Positions 52,721-63,874 of a stretch of DNA of 64,000 nt are shown here, piece by piece. The stretch is from an uncultured Pelagibacteraceae bacterium (lineage in GTDB: Bacteria > Pseudomonadota > Alphaproteobacteria > Pelagibacterales > Pelagibacteraceae). Both the position numbers and the translations under genes were made by a program. The notes below the pieces were generated by a model. That model was not told the origin of the DNA. It did no database searches and saw only the letters and a list, made by a program, of their open reading frames with translations. Within the stretch, counting starts at the first letter, position 1. Every line of letters starts with the position of its first letter. The stretch lies in NCBI GenBank assembly GCA_902588925.1, contig CACIRB010000002.1, positions 19,211 to 83,210 on the forward strand. Reading direction: 5' to 3'.

Positions 52721-53274
52721 TGACTCCAAGACTAAAAGAAATTTTTAATAAAGAAATACAACCAGCTTTAAAAGATCAATTTGGTTTCAAAAATATTTAT
52801 ATGACACCAAGAATAGAGAAAATTGTTTTGAATATGGGTCTTGGTTTAGATGCTTCAGACTCTAAAATTCTTAAATCATGTGAAGAGGATATGGCAAAGA
52901 TAACGGGTCAAAAACCTGTAACTACAAAATTTAAAAAATCTGTAGCTAACTTTAAAACAAGAAAGGGATCAAATGCGGGTTTAAAAGTAACATTAAGAAA
53001 AAACAAAATGTATGAATTTTTAGATAGATTGGTGAATATTGCTCTTCCAAGAATTAAAGATTTTAGAGGATTGTCACCAAAAGGTTTTGACAAATTTGGA
53101 AATTATACTTTTGGTATAAAGGAACATATCATATTCCCTGAAGTTAGTTTTGATAGAGCTGACAAAGTAAGAGGCTTGGATATAATTATTGTTATAAAAG
53201 CGATCAACAAAGAGCACAGCTTTGCATTATTAGAAAAAATGAATTTTCCATTTATTAAAAAAGGAGATAATTAA
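52720..53274 (+). CDS. rplE: 50S ribosomal protein L5
   Basis: [54 protein letters not shown]. Confidence 0.98.
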   Translation: MTPRLKEIFNKEIQPALKDQFGFKNIYMTPRIEKIVLNMGLGLDASDSKILKSCEEDMAKITGQKPVTTKFKKSVANFKTRKGSNAGLKVTLRKNKMYEFLDRLVNIALPRIKDFRGLSPKGFDKFGNYTFGIKEHIIFPEVSFDRADKVRGLDIIIVIKAINKEHSFALLEKMNFPFIKKGDN

Positions 53275-53276
53275 AA

Positions 53277-53582
53277 ATGGCTAAACTTAGTGCTGTAAAT
53301 AAAAACAAAAAAAGAATTAAACTTTCAGACAAGATGTTCAAGAAAAGACAAAATTTGAAAAAAATAATAATGGATAAAAAACTACCATTAGAAGAAAGAT
53401 TCAAGGCGCAGCAAAAATTATCAAAGTTGCCGAGAAATTCAGCTAAAACAAGAGTGATGAATAGATGTGAGATAACAGGTAGACCACATGGCGTTTATAG
53501 AAAATTAAAAATATCAAGAATTGCTCTTAGACAATTAGGATTACAAGGAAAAATACCTGGCTTAGTTAAGTCAAGCTGGTAG
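53277..53582 (+). CDS. rpsN: 30S ribosomal protein S14
   Basis: [38 protein letters not shown]; zinc-ribbon-free form. Confidence 0.97.
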   Translation: MAKLSAVNKNKKRIKLSDKMFKKRQNLKKIIMDKKLPLEERFKAQQKLSKLPRNSAKTRVMNRCEITGRPHGVYRKLKISRIALRQLGLQGKIPGLVKSSW

Positions 53583-53593
53583 GAAGGAAAATT

Positions 53594-53989
53594 ATGAGTT
53601 TAAGTGACCCAATAGGAGATATGATAGCTAGAGTTAAGAACGCTCAAGCAAGAAATCATAAAAAAGTAGATTTGCCATCATCAAAGTTTAAATCAAAAAT
53701 TGCAGATATACTTAAAAATGAAGGTTTTATAAAAAATTTTAAAATTAGTTCAGAGGATAATAAACCAACATTGTCTTTAGAACTTAAATATCACTCTGGT
53801 AACCCAGTAATCAGTGCATTTGAAAGAGTTTCTAAACCAGGAAGAAGAATTTTTTCTAGTGCTGAAGGTTTACCTAAAATTAATAACGGTCTTGGTATTG
53901 CGATAGTTTCAACACCAAAAGGTGTAATGACTGATATTGACGCCAGAAAACAACGTGTTGGTGGTGAAATTATTTGTAAGGTATTTTAA
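53594..53989 (+). CDS. rpsH: 30S ribosomal protein S8
   Basis: LSDPIGDMIARVKNAQARNHKKVDLPSSKFK, GLGIAIVSTPKGVMTD. Confidence 0.98.
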   Translation: MSLSDPIGDMIARVKNAQARNHKKVDLPSSKFKSKIADILKNEGFIKNFKISSEDNKPTLSLELKYHSGNPVISAFERVSKPGRRIFSSAEGLPKINNGLGIAIVSTPKGVMTDIDARKQRVGGEIICKVF

Positions 53990-54528
53990 TGTCTAAAATT
54001 GGAAAAATAAATATATCAATTCCTGAAAAAGTTAAAGTTGCTTTAGCTGGCAATATTATAAATATAGAGGGGCCACTAGGAAAGAAATCAATAAATATTG
54101 ATTTAGATATGTTTAATTTGGATATCAAAGAAGGAAAAGAGATATCAATAAAACCAAAAAAAATTGACCAAAATTCTAAACGACTTTGGGGCATGAACAG
54201 AAGTTTAATTAATAATGCCGTAATTGGCTCAAGTACTGGCTATGAAAAAGTGTTAGAACTTGTAGGTGTTGGATATAGAGCAGCATTAAAAGGAAATCAG
54301 CTAAATTTACAATTAGGCTACAGTCACGATATTGATTTTGATATTCCAGAAGGAATTAAAATTGCTGTAGAAAAACAAACTACACTTAAGATCACTGGAT
54401 CTGACAAACAATTAGTTGGTGAAGTTGCATCAAAAATTAAAACATTAAGAAAAATTGAGCCATATAAGGGTAAAGGTGTTAGAGAAAAAGGTCAATATGT
54501 ACTTAAAAAAGAAGGTAAGAAAAAATAA
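53989..54528 (+). CDS. rplF: 50S ribosomal protein L6
   Basis: [60 protein letters not shown]. Confidence 0.97.
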   Translation: MSKIGKINISIPEKVKVALAGNIINIEGPLGKKSINIDLDMFNLDIKEGKEISIKPKKIDQNSKRLWGMNRSLINNAVIGSSTGYEKVLELVGVGYRAALKGNQLNLQLGYSHDIDFDIPEGIKIAVEKQTTLKITGSDKQLVGEVASKIKTLRKIEPYKGKGVREKGQYVLKKEGKKK

Positions 54529-54884
54529 TGAAACTAAACACTAGTATTAGAAAAAGATTTAGAGTTAGCAATAAAGTAAAAAAAGTTGCTCCAAAAGATA
54601 GATTTAGATTAAGTATTTCTAGATCTGCCAAAAATATTTCAGCTCAAATCATTGATGATACAAAAAAAGTAACTTTGTTATCAGCTTCATCCATTGAAAA
54701 AGATTTGAAATCATCTGATAAAATTAACAAAACAGAGTTGTCAAAATTAGTTGCTCAAAAGCTTGCAAAAAAAGCTCAGGAAAAAAATATTACAAAAATT
54801 TATTTTGATAGAGGATCTTATAAATACCATGGTAGAATCAAAGCTTTTGCAGACACATTAAGAGAAAATGGGATGGAATTTTAA
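54528..54884 (+). CDS. rplR: 50S ribosomal protein L18
   Basis: [46 protein letters not shown]. Confidence 0.97.
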   Translation: MKLNTSIRKRFRVSNKVKKVAPKDRFRLSISRSAKNISAQIIDDTKKVTLLSASSIEKDLKSSDKINKTELSKLVAQKLAKKAQEKNITKIYFDRGSYKYHGRIKAFADTLRENGMEF

Positions 54885-54886
54885 TT

Positions 54887-55402
54887 ATGGAAAATAACAA
54901 AGACAAAAAAACAGACGATATTTTAGAAAAGTTAGTTCATATCAACAGAATTACAAAGGTTGTTAAAGGAGGAAGAAGATTTGGTTTTTCAGCTCTTGTA
55001 GTGGTAGGCAATCAAGCTGGAAAAATTGGAATAGCACACGCTAAAGCAAAACAAGTTCCAGATGCAATTAAAAAAGCCAATGAAATGGCTAGAAGAAAAT
55101 TAACACATATACCTTTGAGAGAAGGAAGAACAATCCACCATGATGTGAAAGCTAAAGATGGTTCTGGCAGAATAGTTTTAAGAGCAGCATCAAAAGGTAC
55201 AGGTATTATCGCAGGTGGTCCAGTAAGAGCAGTATGCGAGGTGTTGGGTGTAAAAGATATTGTTGCTAAATCAATGGGTACATCAAATGCACATAATGTG
55301 ATTAGAGCTACTATGAAAGCTTTAATGAAACAAAATTCACCAAAACAAATTTCAGCAATAAGAAATAAAAAAATATCAGAAATTATTGAAAAAAGAGGAT
55401 AA
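54887..55402 (+). CDS. rpsE: 30S ribosomal protein S5
   Basis: HINRITKVVKGGRRFGFSALVVVGNQAGKIGIAHAKAKQVPDAIKKA. Confidence 0.98.
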   Translation: MENNKDKKTDDILEKLVHINRITKVVKGGRRFGFSALVVVGNQAGKIGIAHAKAKQVPDAIKKANEMARRKLTHIPLREGRTIHHDVKAKDGSGRIVLRAASKGTGIIAGGPVRAVCEVLGVKDIVAKSMGTSNAHNVIRATMKALMKQNSPKQISAIRNKKISEIIEKRG

Positions 55403-55854
55403 TGATTACATTAAATACAAGACAGAAAATTAATAAACCTAAAATTAGAGTAGGAAGAGGTATTGGTTCAGGAAAAGGTAAGACATCTGGTAGAGGTGTT
55501 AAAGGTCAAAAATCAAGATCTGGTGTAGCAATAAAAAGTTTTGAAGGTGGTCAAATGCCTTTATACAGAAGATTACCTAAAAGAGGTTTTAATCCAATTT
55601 CAAGAGAAAACATTGCAATTTTAAACTTAGAAAAAATTCAGTCTTATATTGATAAAAAAAATATTAATCCAAATGAAGTACTAAATTCTTCATCTTTAAA
55701 AAAATTAAAATTAATTAACAAAAACTCTACAAAATTAAAAATATTAGGTACTGGAGAGTTAAAAGATAAAATTAATATTGAGGCTGACTTAGCTTCAAAA
55801 TCAGCAATAGAAAAACTAGAAAAAATTGGTGGATCTATTCAATTAAAAAAATAA
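55402..55854 (+). CDS. rplO: 50S ribosomal protein L15
   Basis: KIRVGRGIGSGKGKTSGRGVKGQKSRSG, FEGGQMPLYRRLPKRGF. Confidence 0.97.
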   Translation: MITLNTRQKINKPKIRVGRGIGSGKGKTSGRGVKGQKSRSGVAIKSFEGGQMPLYRRLPKRGFNPISRENIAILNLEKIQSYIDKKNINPNEVLNSSSLKKLKLINKNSTKLKILGTGELKDKINIEADLASKSAIEKLEKIGGSIQLKK

Positions 55855-55863
55855 TTTGTTCAA

Positions 55864-57144
55864 ATGAGCGCATCATCTTCAACAAATGATCTTAGAAATA
55901 GAATAATTTTTACCATAGCAATTCTTGCGGTATATAGATTTGGTACATTTGTTCCTTTACCAGGAATTGATCCAGAACAATTAAAAATCATGATGGATGG
56001 TAATCAAAAAGGATTACTTGGTATGTTTAATGTTTTTGCTGGAGGTGCCGTCAGTAGAATGGCAATTTTTGCTCTTGGTATAATGCCATACATATCATCA
56101 GCTATTATAGTTCAGTTGTTAACAGGGGTTTCAGATTATTTTAAGAATTTAAAAGCTCAGGGCGAAACTGGTAGAGCAAAGATTACTCAAATAACAAGAT
56201 ATGGAACAGTTTTACTCGCTACAGTTCAGGGTTATGGTTTATCGGTAGGTTTAGAGTCTTCTGCAGACTTGGTAATTAATCCGGGAGCATTTTTTAAAAT
56301 TACAACAGTGACAACCATTGTTGCTGGTACAATTTTTCTTATGTGGTTAGGAGAACAAATTACTCAAAGAGGAATTGGAAATGGAATTTCTTTAATTATT
56401 TTTGCTGGTATCGTTGCTGAAATACCTAGAGCTTTAGTTACAACTTTTGAATTAGGTAGAACAGGCGCTGTTTCAACTTTCATGATCTTAGCAATTTTTG
56501 TTCTTTTAATATTAACTATTTTATTTGTGGTTTTTATGGAGAGAGCGTTAAGAAAAATTCTTATCAATTATCCTAAAAGACAAATGGGAAATAAAATGTA
56601 TGGTGGAGAGTCTTCTCATTTGCCATTAAAAATTAATCAAGCAGGAGTAATACCAGCAATTTTTGCATCTGCTTTATTATTATTACCAGTAACTTTTTCT
56701 AATTTTTCTTTTTCAAACAATGAAACTTTTTTAAATTTAAGTTCTTATTTTACTCAAGGTCAACCTTTGTACATGTTGCTATATGCATCTGGTATAATAT
56801 TTTTTACATTTTTCTATACTTCAATTACATTTAACCCAACTGAAACAGCAGAAAACCTTAGAAAATATGGTGGCTTTGTTCCAGGTATTAGACCTGGTGA
56901 AAGTACAGCTATGTACATCGAAAATATTTCAACTAAACTTACTACAATAGGTGCTCTATATTTGACACTTGTTTGTTTAATGCCAGAATTTTTAATAGCT
57001 AACTACCCAATTCCTTTTTATTTGGGTGGTGCGTCTATCTTAATTGTTGTTGTGGTAGCCATTGATACTGTAACTCAAATTCAAACAAGATTAATGAGCT
57101 CTCAATACGAACAATTAATTAAAAAAACTAAATTTGGAAAGTAA
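55864..57144 (+). CDS. secY: preprotein translocase subunit SecY
   Basis: RNRIIFTIAILAVYRFGTFVPLPGID, GIMPYISSAIIVQLLTGV, GIGNGISLIIFAGI. Confidence 0.98.
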   Translation: MSASSSTNDLRNRIIFTIAILAVYRFGTFVPLPGIDPEQLKIMMDGNQKGLLGMFNVFAGGAVSRMAIFALGIMPYISSAIIVQLLTGVSDYFKNLKAQGETGRAKITQITRYGTVLLATVQGYGLSVGLESSADLVINPGAFFKITTVTTIVAGTIFLMWLGEQITQRGIGNGISLIIFAGIVAEIPRALVTTFELGRTGAVSTFMILAIFVLLILTILFVVFMERALRKILINYPKRQMGNKMYGGESSHLPLKINQAGVIPAIFASALLLLPVTFSNFSFSNNETFLNLSSYFTQGQPLYMLLYASGIIFFTFFYTSITFNPTETAENLRKYGGFVPGIRPGESTAMYIENISTKLTTIGALYLTLVCLMPEFLIANYPIPFYLGGASILIVVVVAIDTVTQIQTRLMSSQYEQLIKKTKFGK

Positions 57145-57708
57145 GTGAATATAGTCTTGTTTGGACCACCTGGTGCTGGTAAAGGTACTCAAGCCAAATA
57201 TTTAGTAAATAAATTAAATTCTTTTCAGATCTCAACTGGCGAACTTTTAAGAGAAGAAATATATAAAAATTCAGATATTGGTAAGACAATTACAAATGAC
57301 ATGAAAAATGGTAAATTTGTAAGTGATGAAATAGTAAATAAACTTATTGAAAATTTAGTTTCTGACCCTCAAAAAAAAAATAGATTAATATTTGATGGAT
57401 ATCCTAGATCTTTGAGCCAAGCAAAAAATTTAGATATTTTACTAGAGTCATCAAATCAAAAGATAGATCTAATATTGTATCTTAAAGTTGATAAAGACAC
57501 GGTAGTAAAAAGACTAGAGAAAAGAAAAATTATTGAAAATAGATCAGATGATGAAACAAATACAATACTAAAACGTTTTGATAAATACATGAACACAACT
57601 GAGCCAGTACTGAATTACTACTCAGTGAATCCTAAATTTAAGGAAATTGACGGTAGTTTAGAAATAGACGAAATAACAAGGAAAATAGACACTTTTATAA
57701 ATGTTTAA
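57145..57708 (+). CDS. adk: adenylate kinase (GTG start)
   Basis: IVLFGPPGAGKGTQAKYLV, QISTGELLREEI, IFDGYPRSLSQA; starts GTG. Confidence 0.95.
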   Translation: MNIVLFGPPGAGKGTQAKYLVNKLNSFQISTGELLREEIYKNSDIGKTITNDMKNGKFVSDEIVNKLIENLVSDPQKKNRLIFDGYPRSLSQAKNLDILLESSNQKIDLILYLKVDKDTVVKRLEKRKIIENRSDDETNTILKRFDKYMNTTEPVLNYYSVNPKFKEIDGSLEIDEITRKIDTFINV

Positions 57709-57712
57709 GACG

Positions 57713-57740
57713 TTGACTTTGATTAATCTTCTTATATAAA
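57713..57740 (+). promoter_or_regulatory. putative promoter of rpsM-rpsK-rpoA-rplQ (TTGACT-N16-TATAAA)
   Basis: TTGACT 57713-57718, TATAAA 57735-57740, ATG at 57764. Confidence 0.65.
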
Positions 57741-57763
57741 AGGCACAATTTATCACAAAAATT

Positions 57764-58147
57764 ATGGCTCGTATCGCAGGTATAAACATTCCACAAAATA
57801 AACTTGTCCACATTGGACTTACATATATTTACGGAATAGGAGATAAATTCTCACAACAAATTTGTTCTTCTCTAGAAATTCCAAGAGCCAAAAGAGTGAA
57901 TGAGTTAACTGATGATGAAATTTTAAAAATAAGAGAATACATCGATCAAAATTTTAAAGTCGAAGGAGATCTAAGAAGAGATTATTCTTTAAGTATTAAA
58001 AGATTAATAGATCTTGCATGTTATCGAGGAACAAGACATAGAAAAAAATTACCTGTAAGAGGTCAAAGAACAAGATGTAATGCAAGAACAAGAAAAGGAA
58101 AAGCAATCGCTATTGCAGGGAAGAAATTAACACCAACTAAAAAATAA
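57764..58147 (+). CDS. rpsM: 30S ribosomal protein S13
   Basis: [50 protein letters not shown]. Confidence 0.98.
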   Translation: MARIAGINIPQNKLVHIGLTYIYGIGDKFSQQICSSLEIPRAKRVNELTDDEILKIREYIDQNFKVEGDLRRDYSLSIKRLIDLACYRGTRHRKKLPVRGQRTRCNARTRKGKAIAIAGKKLTPTKK

Positions 58148-58149
58148 TA

Positions 58150-58599
58150 ATGGCAAAAACAGAGAAAACTGACAATAAAGATCAGAAGGTAGAAAAATCT
58201 TCTAAAAAAAGTGCAAAGAGCTCTTATTCAAAAAAGAAAAAGATAAAAAAGAATATTTTAAATGGAATTGCCTATGTACAGTCAACATTTAATAATACAA
58301 TAATTTCAATTGCTGATACAAATGGAAATGTAATATCTTGGGCTTCTGCTGGACAGAAAGGATTTAAAGGTTCAAGAAAATCTACACCTTATGCAGCACA
58401 AATAGCGGCAGATTCTGCTGCTTCAAAAGCATTAGAGTATGGAATGAAAACTTTATCGGTTGAGGTTAAAGGACCTGGTTCAGGAAGAGAAACAGCATTA
58501 AGAGCTTTACAAGCCAGAGGTTTTAAAATTTTGTCAATTAAAGATACAACACCGATGCCTCATAATGGAACTAGACCACCAAAAAAAAGGAGAGTTTAA
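58150..58599 (+). CDS. rpsK: 30S ribosomal protein S11 with Lys-rich N-terminal extension
   Basis: [61 protein letters not shown]. Confidence 0.98.
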   Translation: MAKTEKTDNKDQKVEKSSKKSAKSSYSKKKKIKKNILNGIAYVQSTFNNTIISIADTNGNVISWASAGQKGFKGSRKSTPYAAQIAADSAASKALEYGMKTLSVEVKGPGSGRETALRALQARGFKILSIKDTTPMPHNGTRPPKKRRV

Positions 58600-59627
58600 T
58601 GGAAGTAGAAAATGTAAATGTTAAAAATTGGAAATCTTTGATTAAACCATCTAAATTAGATGTGCAAATTAGTGACGACTTAACTCATGCTAAGATTATA
58701 GCTGAACCTTTAGAAAAAGGTTACGGATTAACTTTAGGAAATTCTTTAAGAAGAATTTTGCTTTCTTCAATTAGAGGAGCTGCAGTTACTTCAATTCAAA
58801 TAGATGGTGTTCTACATGAATTTACATCAATCAAAGGTGTAAGAGAGGACGTAACAGATATTGTTTTAAATGTTAAATCATTAGCCTTAAAAAGTAATTC
58901 AGAAGGTACAAAAAAATTAGTTTTAGATGCAAAAGGTCCAGGTGAAATAAAAGCTTCAGATATTGCACCTGCGACAGATGTAGAAATATTAAATCCAGAG
59001 TTAGTAATATGTAACTTAGATGAAAATACAACTTTTCACATGGAAATGAATGTAAACACTGGAAAAGGTTATGTTCCAGCAGAACTAAACAAACCAGAGG
59101 AGCCACCATTGGGTTTAATTGCGATTGACTCTTTGTATAGCCCAGTAAAAAAAGTTTCTTATTCTGTTAGCACAGCAAGAGAAGGTAAAGCTCTTGATTA
59201 TGATAAATTAACGATGGAAGTTGAGACAAATGGTTCAATTTCTGCTGAAGATGCTGTTGCGTATTCTGCTAGAATTTTTCAAGACCAATTGAAAATGTTT
59301 GTTAATTTTGACGAACCAGTTGAAGCTCCAGTAAAAGAAGTTTCATCTGAACCTGAGTTTAATAAGAATTTATTAAGAAAAGTTGATGAACTAGAGTTAT
59401 CTGTTAGATCAATGAATTGCTTAAAAAACGACAATATAATTTATATTGGTGATTTAGTTCAAAAATCTGAGGGCGAAATGTTAAGAACCCCAAACTTTGG
59501 TAGAAAATCTTTAAACGAGATTAAAGAAGTTTTAACTGGAATGTCTCTGTATTTAGGTATGGAAATACCAAACTGGCCACCAGATAATATTGCAGAAATG
59601 TCAAAAAAATTAGAGGAAGCAATTTAA
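58599..59627 (+). CDS. rpoA: RNA polymerase subunit alpha
   Basis: [41 protein letters not shown]-terminal domain [15 protein letters not shown]. Confidence 0.99.
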   Translation: MEVENVNVKNWKSLIKPSKLDVQISDDLTHAKIIAEPLEKGYGLTLGNSLRRILLSSIRGAAVTSIQIDGVLHEFTSIKGVREDVTDIVLNVKSLALKSNSEGTKKLVLDAKGPGEIKASDIAPATDVEILNPELVICNLDENTTFHMEMNVNTGKGYVPAELNKPEEPPLGLIAIDSLYSPVKKVSYSVSTAREGKALDYDKLTMEVETNGSISAEDAVAYSARIFQDQLKMFVNFDEPVEAPVKEVSSEPEFNKNLLRKVDELELSVRSMNCLKNDNIIYIGDLVQKSEGEMLRTPNFGRKSLNEIKEVLTGMSLYLGMEIPNWPPDNIAEMSKKLEEAI

Positions 59628-60070
59628 TGAGACACGGCTTAGCCAACAAAAAACTAAATAGAACTTCTGAGCATAGAAAAGCTCTATTAAAGAATATGTT
59701 AAATTCTTTAATAAAATATGAACAGATCAAAACTACATTGCCAAAAGCAAAGTTCTTGAGACCACAAGCTGACAAAATTATTACATTAGGTAAAAAAGAT
59801 ACATTACAAACAACTAAAATGCTTGTATCTCAACTACAGGATATTAAATCTGCTGATAAAGTAAAAAAAACTCTATCTAAAAGATATTCAAATAGAAAAG
59901 GTGGCTACACAAGAATTATTAAAGCGGGTTTTAGATATGGTGATAATGCACCAATGGCAATAATAGAATTTGTAGATAGAGATGTAGAAGCTAAAAGAAT
60001 AGATAAGAAGAAAAAAGATACATCAAAACAAGTTCCAAAAACAGAAGAAAATAAACAAGCTACAGCTTAA
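59627..60070 (+). CDS. rplQ: 50S ribosomal protein L17
   Basis: [29 protein letters not shown]. Confidence 0.97.
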   Translation: MRHGLANKKLNRTSEHRKALLKNMLNSLIKYEQIKTTLPKAKFLRPQADKIITLGKKDTLQTTKMLVSQLQDIKSADKVKKTLSKRYSNRKGGYTRIIKAGFRYGDNAPMAIIEFVDRDVEAKRIDKKKKDTSKQVPKTEENKQATA

Positions 60071-60080
60071 ATCATAAGTC

Positions 60081-60998
60081 ATGAACAAGTCCTACATCGT
60101 TGATTCAACGTGTAATGATATGCGTATTGATAGATGGATGAGATTAAATATTGGAAAAATACCACAAGGTCTAATTGAAAAATATCTTAGGACAGGGAAA
60201 ATTAAAATTAACAAAAAAAAAATTAAAAGCTCTTACAAAATAAAAAAAGGAGATCAGATAAATATATTTAATATTGAATTTAAAGAAAGAGTAGAGCAAA
60301 AAAAAATAAAATTTTTACCAACTAAAGAAATAATAAAATCAAACGAAGATCAAATAATTGATAATAATGATAATTTTGTTGTATTAAATAAAGCATCAGG
60401 AATATCGGTGCAAGGTGGTACAAAATCTAAAAAAAACTTAGTTGATATTTTTGCAAAGAGTGAAATTTTTAAAGGGACAAAACCTTATTCAGTTCATAGA
60501 TTAGACAAAGATACATCTGGCGTATTTATAATGGCGAAAAATAGAGAGAGCGCACAGTTACTAACATCTTTATTTAGATTAAGAAAAGTACATAAAACTT
60601 ATCTTGCGATATGCCAAGGAGAAATAAATAAAAACACAGGTGTTTGGGATGACGACTTAATAAGATACGATGGAGATAAAAGGTTAGTTGAAAAAGCAAG
60701 AACTATATTTAAGGTAATAGATAAAAATTCTGAAGCATCTTTATTGGAGTTAAAACCAATAACAGGAAGAAAACATCAGTTACGTAAACAACTTTTTGCA
60801 ATTGGAAATCCTATATTTGGTGATACGAAATACAAACTATCTAATTCAGATAAAGGTATAAATAAAAATCTCATGCTGCACTCGTATCAAATTAAATTTA
60901 AAATAAATGATGTGAAACATACTTATTCAGCCTTATTACCAGAATATTTTAAAAAGTTGTTAAAATCAAAAAGACTTAGATTTTCAAATTTGAAATAA
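60081..60998 (+). CDS. RluA/RluC-family pseudouridine synthase (S4 domain + catalytic domain)
   Basis: [64 protein letters not shown]. Confidence 0.92.
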   Translation: MNKSYIVDSTCNDMRIDRWMRLNIGKIPQGLIEKYLRTGKIKINKKKIKSSYKIKKGDQINIFNIEFKERVEQKKIKFLPTKEIIKSNEDQIIDNNDNFVVLNKASGISVQGGTKSKKNLVDIFAKSEIFKGTKPYSVHRLDKDTSGVFIMAKNRESAQLLTSLFRLRKVHKTYLAICQGEINKNTGVWDDDLIRYDGDKRLVEKARTIFKVIDKNSEASLLELKPITGRKHQLRKQLFAIGNPIFGDTKYKLSNSDKGINKNLMLHSYQIKFKINDVKHTYSALLPEYFKKLLKSKRLRFSNLK

Positions 60999-61593
60999 AA
61001 TTTTTAATAATTTCATTATTCAAGTTAGAATAATCTTGATTTGAAATTTTTTTTAAATTTGTAACACCTTTATCAGAAATTCCACAAGGTACTATTTTTT
61101 TATAATTTTCTAAATTATTATCAATATTTATTGCAAATCCATGATATGCAATCCATTTTCTTACTCTAATGCCTATAGCAGCAATTTTTTTAATTTCATT
61201 TTTATCTTCATACCAGATACCAATATTTTCTTTATCAGGAAATGTTTCAATTTTATATTTTTTTAAACTTTGAATAATTGTATTTTCAATAATTGTAATA
61301 AATTTTCTAATGTCTTTTTTTTTTCTTAGATCAATAACAAAATAACAAATCAATTGACCTGGCCCATGATATGTAATTTTTCCACCTCTGTTTGTTTTTA
61401 ATAGATCAATTGATTTATCAATTATTTCATTTTCTTTATACGAGGTTCCTGCAGTAAAAATTTCAGGATGTTCCAAAATCCAAATTAATTCTTTTTCTTT
61501 ATTAGCTGAAATATTTTTTAATCTAGTCTCTAATACATCAATTGCTTCAAAATAATTTACCGGTTTTATTGACTTTTTGATCTCTATATCCAT
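60976..61593 (-). CDS. lipB: octanoyl-(acyl carrier protein):protein N-octanoyltransferase
   Basis: [70 protein letters not shown]. Confidence 0.95.
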   Translation of the reverse strand: MDIEIKKSIKPVNYFEAIDVLETRLKNISANKEKELIWILEHPEIFTAGTSYKENEIIDKSIDLLKTNRGGKITYHGPGQLICYFVIDLRKKKDIRKFITIIENTIIQSLKKYKIETFPDKENIGIWYEDKNEIKKIAAIGIRVRKWIAYHGFAINIDNNLENYKKIVPCGISDKGVTNLKKISNQDYSNLNNEIIKNFISNLKI

Positions 61594-61654
61594 TTAAAAA
61601 TTGTAATATTTTAATTATGTATTAATAGTGCACAACTAAATTATAGGTACATTT

Positions 61655-63028
61655 ATGTCTTTAATTAAAAAAACTAAAGATAAAAAAGTAAATTTTGAAT
61701 TCAATAAAGAATATTTAAGAGTTGTTACCTCTAAAATAGCCAACAATGATGCAAAATTTATTAACGACTCATTCAATGAAATGCACCCTGCGGATGCAGC
61801 AGATATAATTGAACAATTAAGCATTAGTGATAGAGAAAGTTTAATTAAACTAAATAATTTTAATATTGATGCTGAAGTTTTTGTAGAATTAAACGAGTCT
61901 ATACAAGCTGAAATAATTAAATATTTATCTTCAGATTCAATTGTAACTATTCTTACTAATTTAGAGTCAGACGATGCTATTTCGATTTTAGAAAACGTTC
62001 CTGAAGAGGACAAGAATACTATATTAAGCTCATTACCACCTAAGGACAGATTTGCCCTTCTAGAAAGCTTAAGTTATCCTGAGGATACAGCTGCTAGACT
62101 TATGCAGCGTGAGTTTACAGCTATACCAAGCAACTGGTCTGTGGGACAAACTATTGACTATTTAAGAGAAAATAAAGATCTGCCTGAAGAATTTTTGGAA
62201 ATATTTATTGTAAATGAAGAATTTAAACCTATTGGAACAGTTCCTTCGTCAAGAGTGCTAACTTCACCAAGAGACACAAAAATGGCAAGCATCATGTCCG
62301 AGTCTCAATTGTTAGTACCTGTAGATATGGATAAAGAGGAAGTGGCCAACCTATTTGAAAATTATAATCTAAATTCAGCAGCTGTAATTGATAAAAATAA
62401 TAAATTGGTAGGAATGATTATGAACGATGATGTTCTTACGGTCCTAAAAGAAGAAGCAGAAGAAGATGCATTAAGACTTGCTGGTGTAGGTGATGAGGAA
62501 ATTACTGATGGCGTTGTTACAAAAACAAAAAGAAGATTTAACTGGCTTTTACTGAATTTATTTACAGCATTTCTTGCAACTTGGTGTATTAGCTTGTTTG
62601 GAGCAACTATTGAGCAAATGGTTGTTCTCGCATTCTTGATGCCAATTGTTGCTTCAATGGGCGGTAATGCAGGAATGCAAACATTGGCTGTCACAGTAAG
62701 AACAATTGCAACAAATGACTTAACTCAAAATAATTTTTCATCAAATGTTTTTAAAGAATTTTCAATTGGTATATTAAATGGAATTATATTTGCTGCTATA
62801 AGTGCTTTAATAGTTCAAATTTGGTTTCAAGATAGTATTCTTTCTATAATCATCTCAATATCAATGGTACTTACAATGATTATAGCTGGACTGTTTGGTA
62901 TTCTTGTTCCTTTTACTTTAAAAAAAATGAATATCGATCCTGCAATTGCATCGAGTGTCTTTGTTACCACCATTACTGATGTTATAGGTTTTGTTTCATT
63001 TTTAGGTGTTGGAGCTTACTTTCTTTAA
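61655..63028 (+). CDS. mgtE: magnesium transporter MgtE
   Basis: MHPADAADIIEQL, CBS-pair region, MPIVASMGGNAGMQTLAVTVRTIA. Confidence 0.96.
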   Translation: MSLIKKTKDKKVNFEFNKEYLRVVTSKIANNDAKFINDSFNEMHPADAADIIEQLSISDRESLIKLNNFNIDAEVFVELNESIQAEIIKYLSSDSIVTILTNLESDDAISILENVPEEDKNTILSSLPPKDRFALLESLSYPEDTAARLMQREFTAIPSNWSVGQTIDYLRENKDLPEEFLEIFIVNEEFKPIGTVPSSRVLTSPRDTKMASIMSESQLLVPVDMDKEEVANLFENYNLNSAAVIDKNNKLVGMIMNDDVLTVLKEEAEEDALRLAGVGDEEITDGVVTKTKRRFNWLLLNLFTAFLATWCISLFGATIEQMVVLAFLMPIVASMGGNAGMQTLAVTVRTIATNDLTQNNFSSNVFKEFSIGILNGIIFAAISALIVQIWFQDSILSIIISISMVLTMIIAGLFGILVPFTLKKMNIDPAIASSVFVTTITDVIGFVSFLGVGAYFL

Positions 63029-63840
63029 AAATTATCAATCAATCTTACTTTATCAATATAATACGCAATAAATAAACGTGAGCTTCTAACAGTATTAGAT
63101 ATTTTAAGATCTTTAATTGATCTTAATTCTAAGTATTCAATTTTAATTTTTAAAAATTTCTCCAAATATTTCATTTTAATTCTCAAATGTTGTTTTATTT
63201 TTTTGTTTTTTGCCAAATTTCTTTTTAATTTAATTAAACTTTTGCTTAGAAAACTTGCTTTTCTAATACCATTTAAATCCAAATGATTATTTCTTGAAGA
63301 TAAAGCTATTTTGTTTTTATTTCTAATCGTTTTGCATGGAATAATAGAAGTTTTATATTTATTTTTTAAATAATTTTTTATTAAGAAATATTGTTGATAA
63401 TCTTTTTTACCCATAAATATTTTTTTGGGATTTACTAAATTTGTTAGTCTTTCCATTACATCTAGTACACCCTCAAAATGACCTTCTCTATATTTGGCAC
63501 ATAAAACTTTATATTTTTTTGTGATTTTTATGTTTGATTTTTTACTATTATTGTAAATATCTTTGAAACTTGGGATGTATAAGAAATCAACCTTTTTAGT
63601 TTTTTTTAAAATTTTAATATCCTCTTTAATATTTGTGGGATAATTCTTGAAATCTTTTTTGTTGTTAAATTGTTTGGGGTTGACAAAAATACTTACTATT
63701 GTCTTTTTGCAAGTTCGATTTGATCTATCTATAAGTGATAAATGACCCTCATGGATACTTCCCATTGTGGGAACAAAGCCAATATCATTAAAAGGCCTTA
63801 AAAATTTAAATAATGAATTATTATTTAATATAATTTTCAT
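63025..63840 (-). CDS. panC: pantothenate synthetase
   Basis: IGFVPTMGSIHEGHLSLIDRSNR, SIFVNPKQFNNKKDF, FEGVLDVMERL, MGKKDYQQYF, SSRNNHL; start set at MKIILNN (63840) rather than the longer ORF start 63870. Confidence 0.94.
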   Translation of the reverse strand: MKIILNNNSLFKFLRPFNDIGFVPTMGSIHEGHLSLIDRSNRTCKKTIVSIFVNPKQFNNKKDFKNYPTNIKEDIKILKKTKKVDFLYIPSFKDIYNNSKKSNIKITKKYKVLCAKYREGHFEGVLDVMERLTNLVNPKKIFMGKKDYQQYFLIKNYLKNKYKTSIIPCKTIRNKNKIALSSRNNHLDLNGIRKASFLSKSLIKLKRNLAKNKKIKQHLRIKMKYLEKFLKIKIEYLELRSIKDLKISNTVRSSRLFIAYYIDKVRLIDNF

Positions 63841-63874
63841 TTGTATTAAAAATCTAGATAAGTAAAACATTTAT

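Noticed and set aside
63025-63870. Extended N-terminus of PanC ([10 protein letters not shown]...)
   Set aside because: The extra 10 residues overlap the galU promoter/start region; MKIILNN at 63840 is the more natural start.
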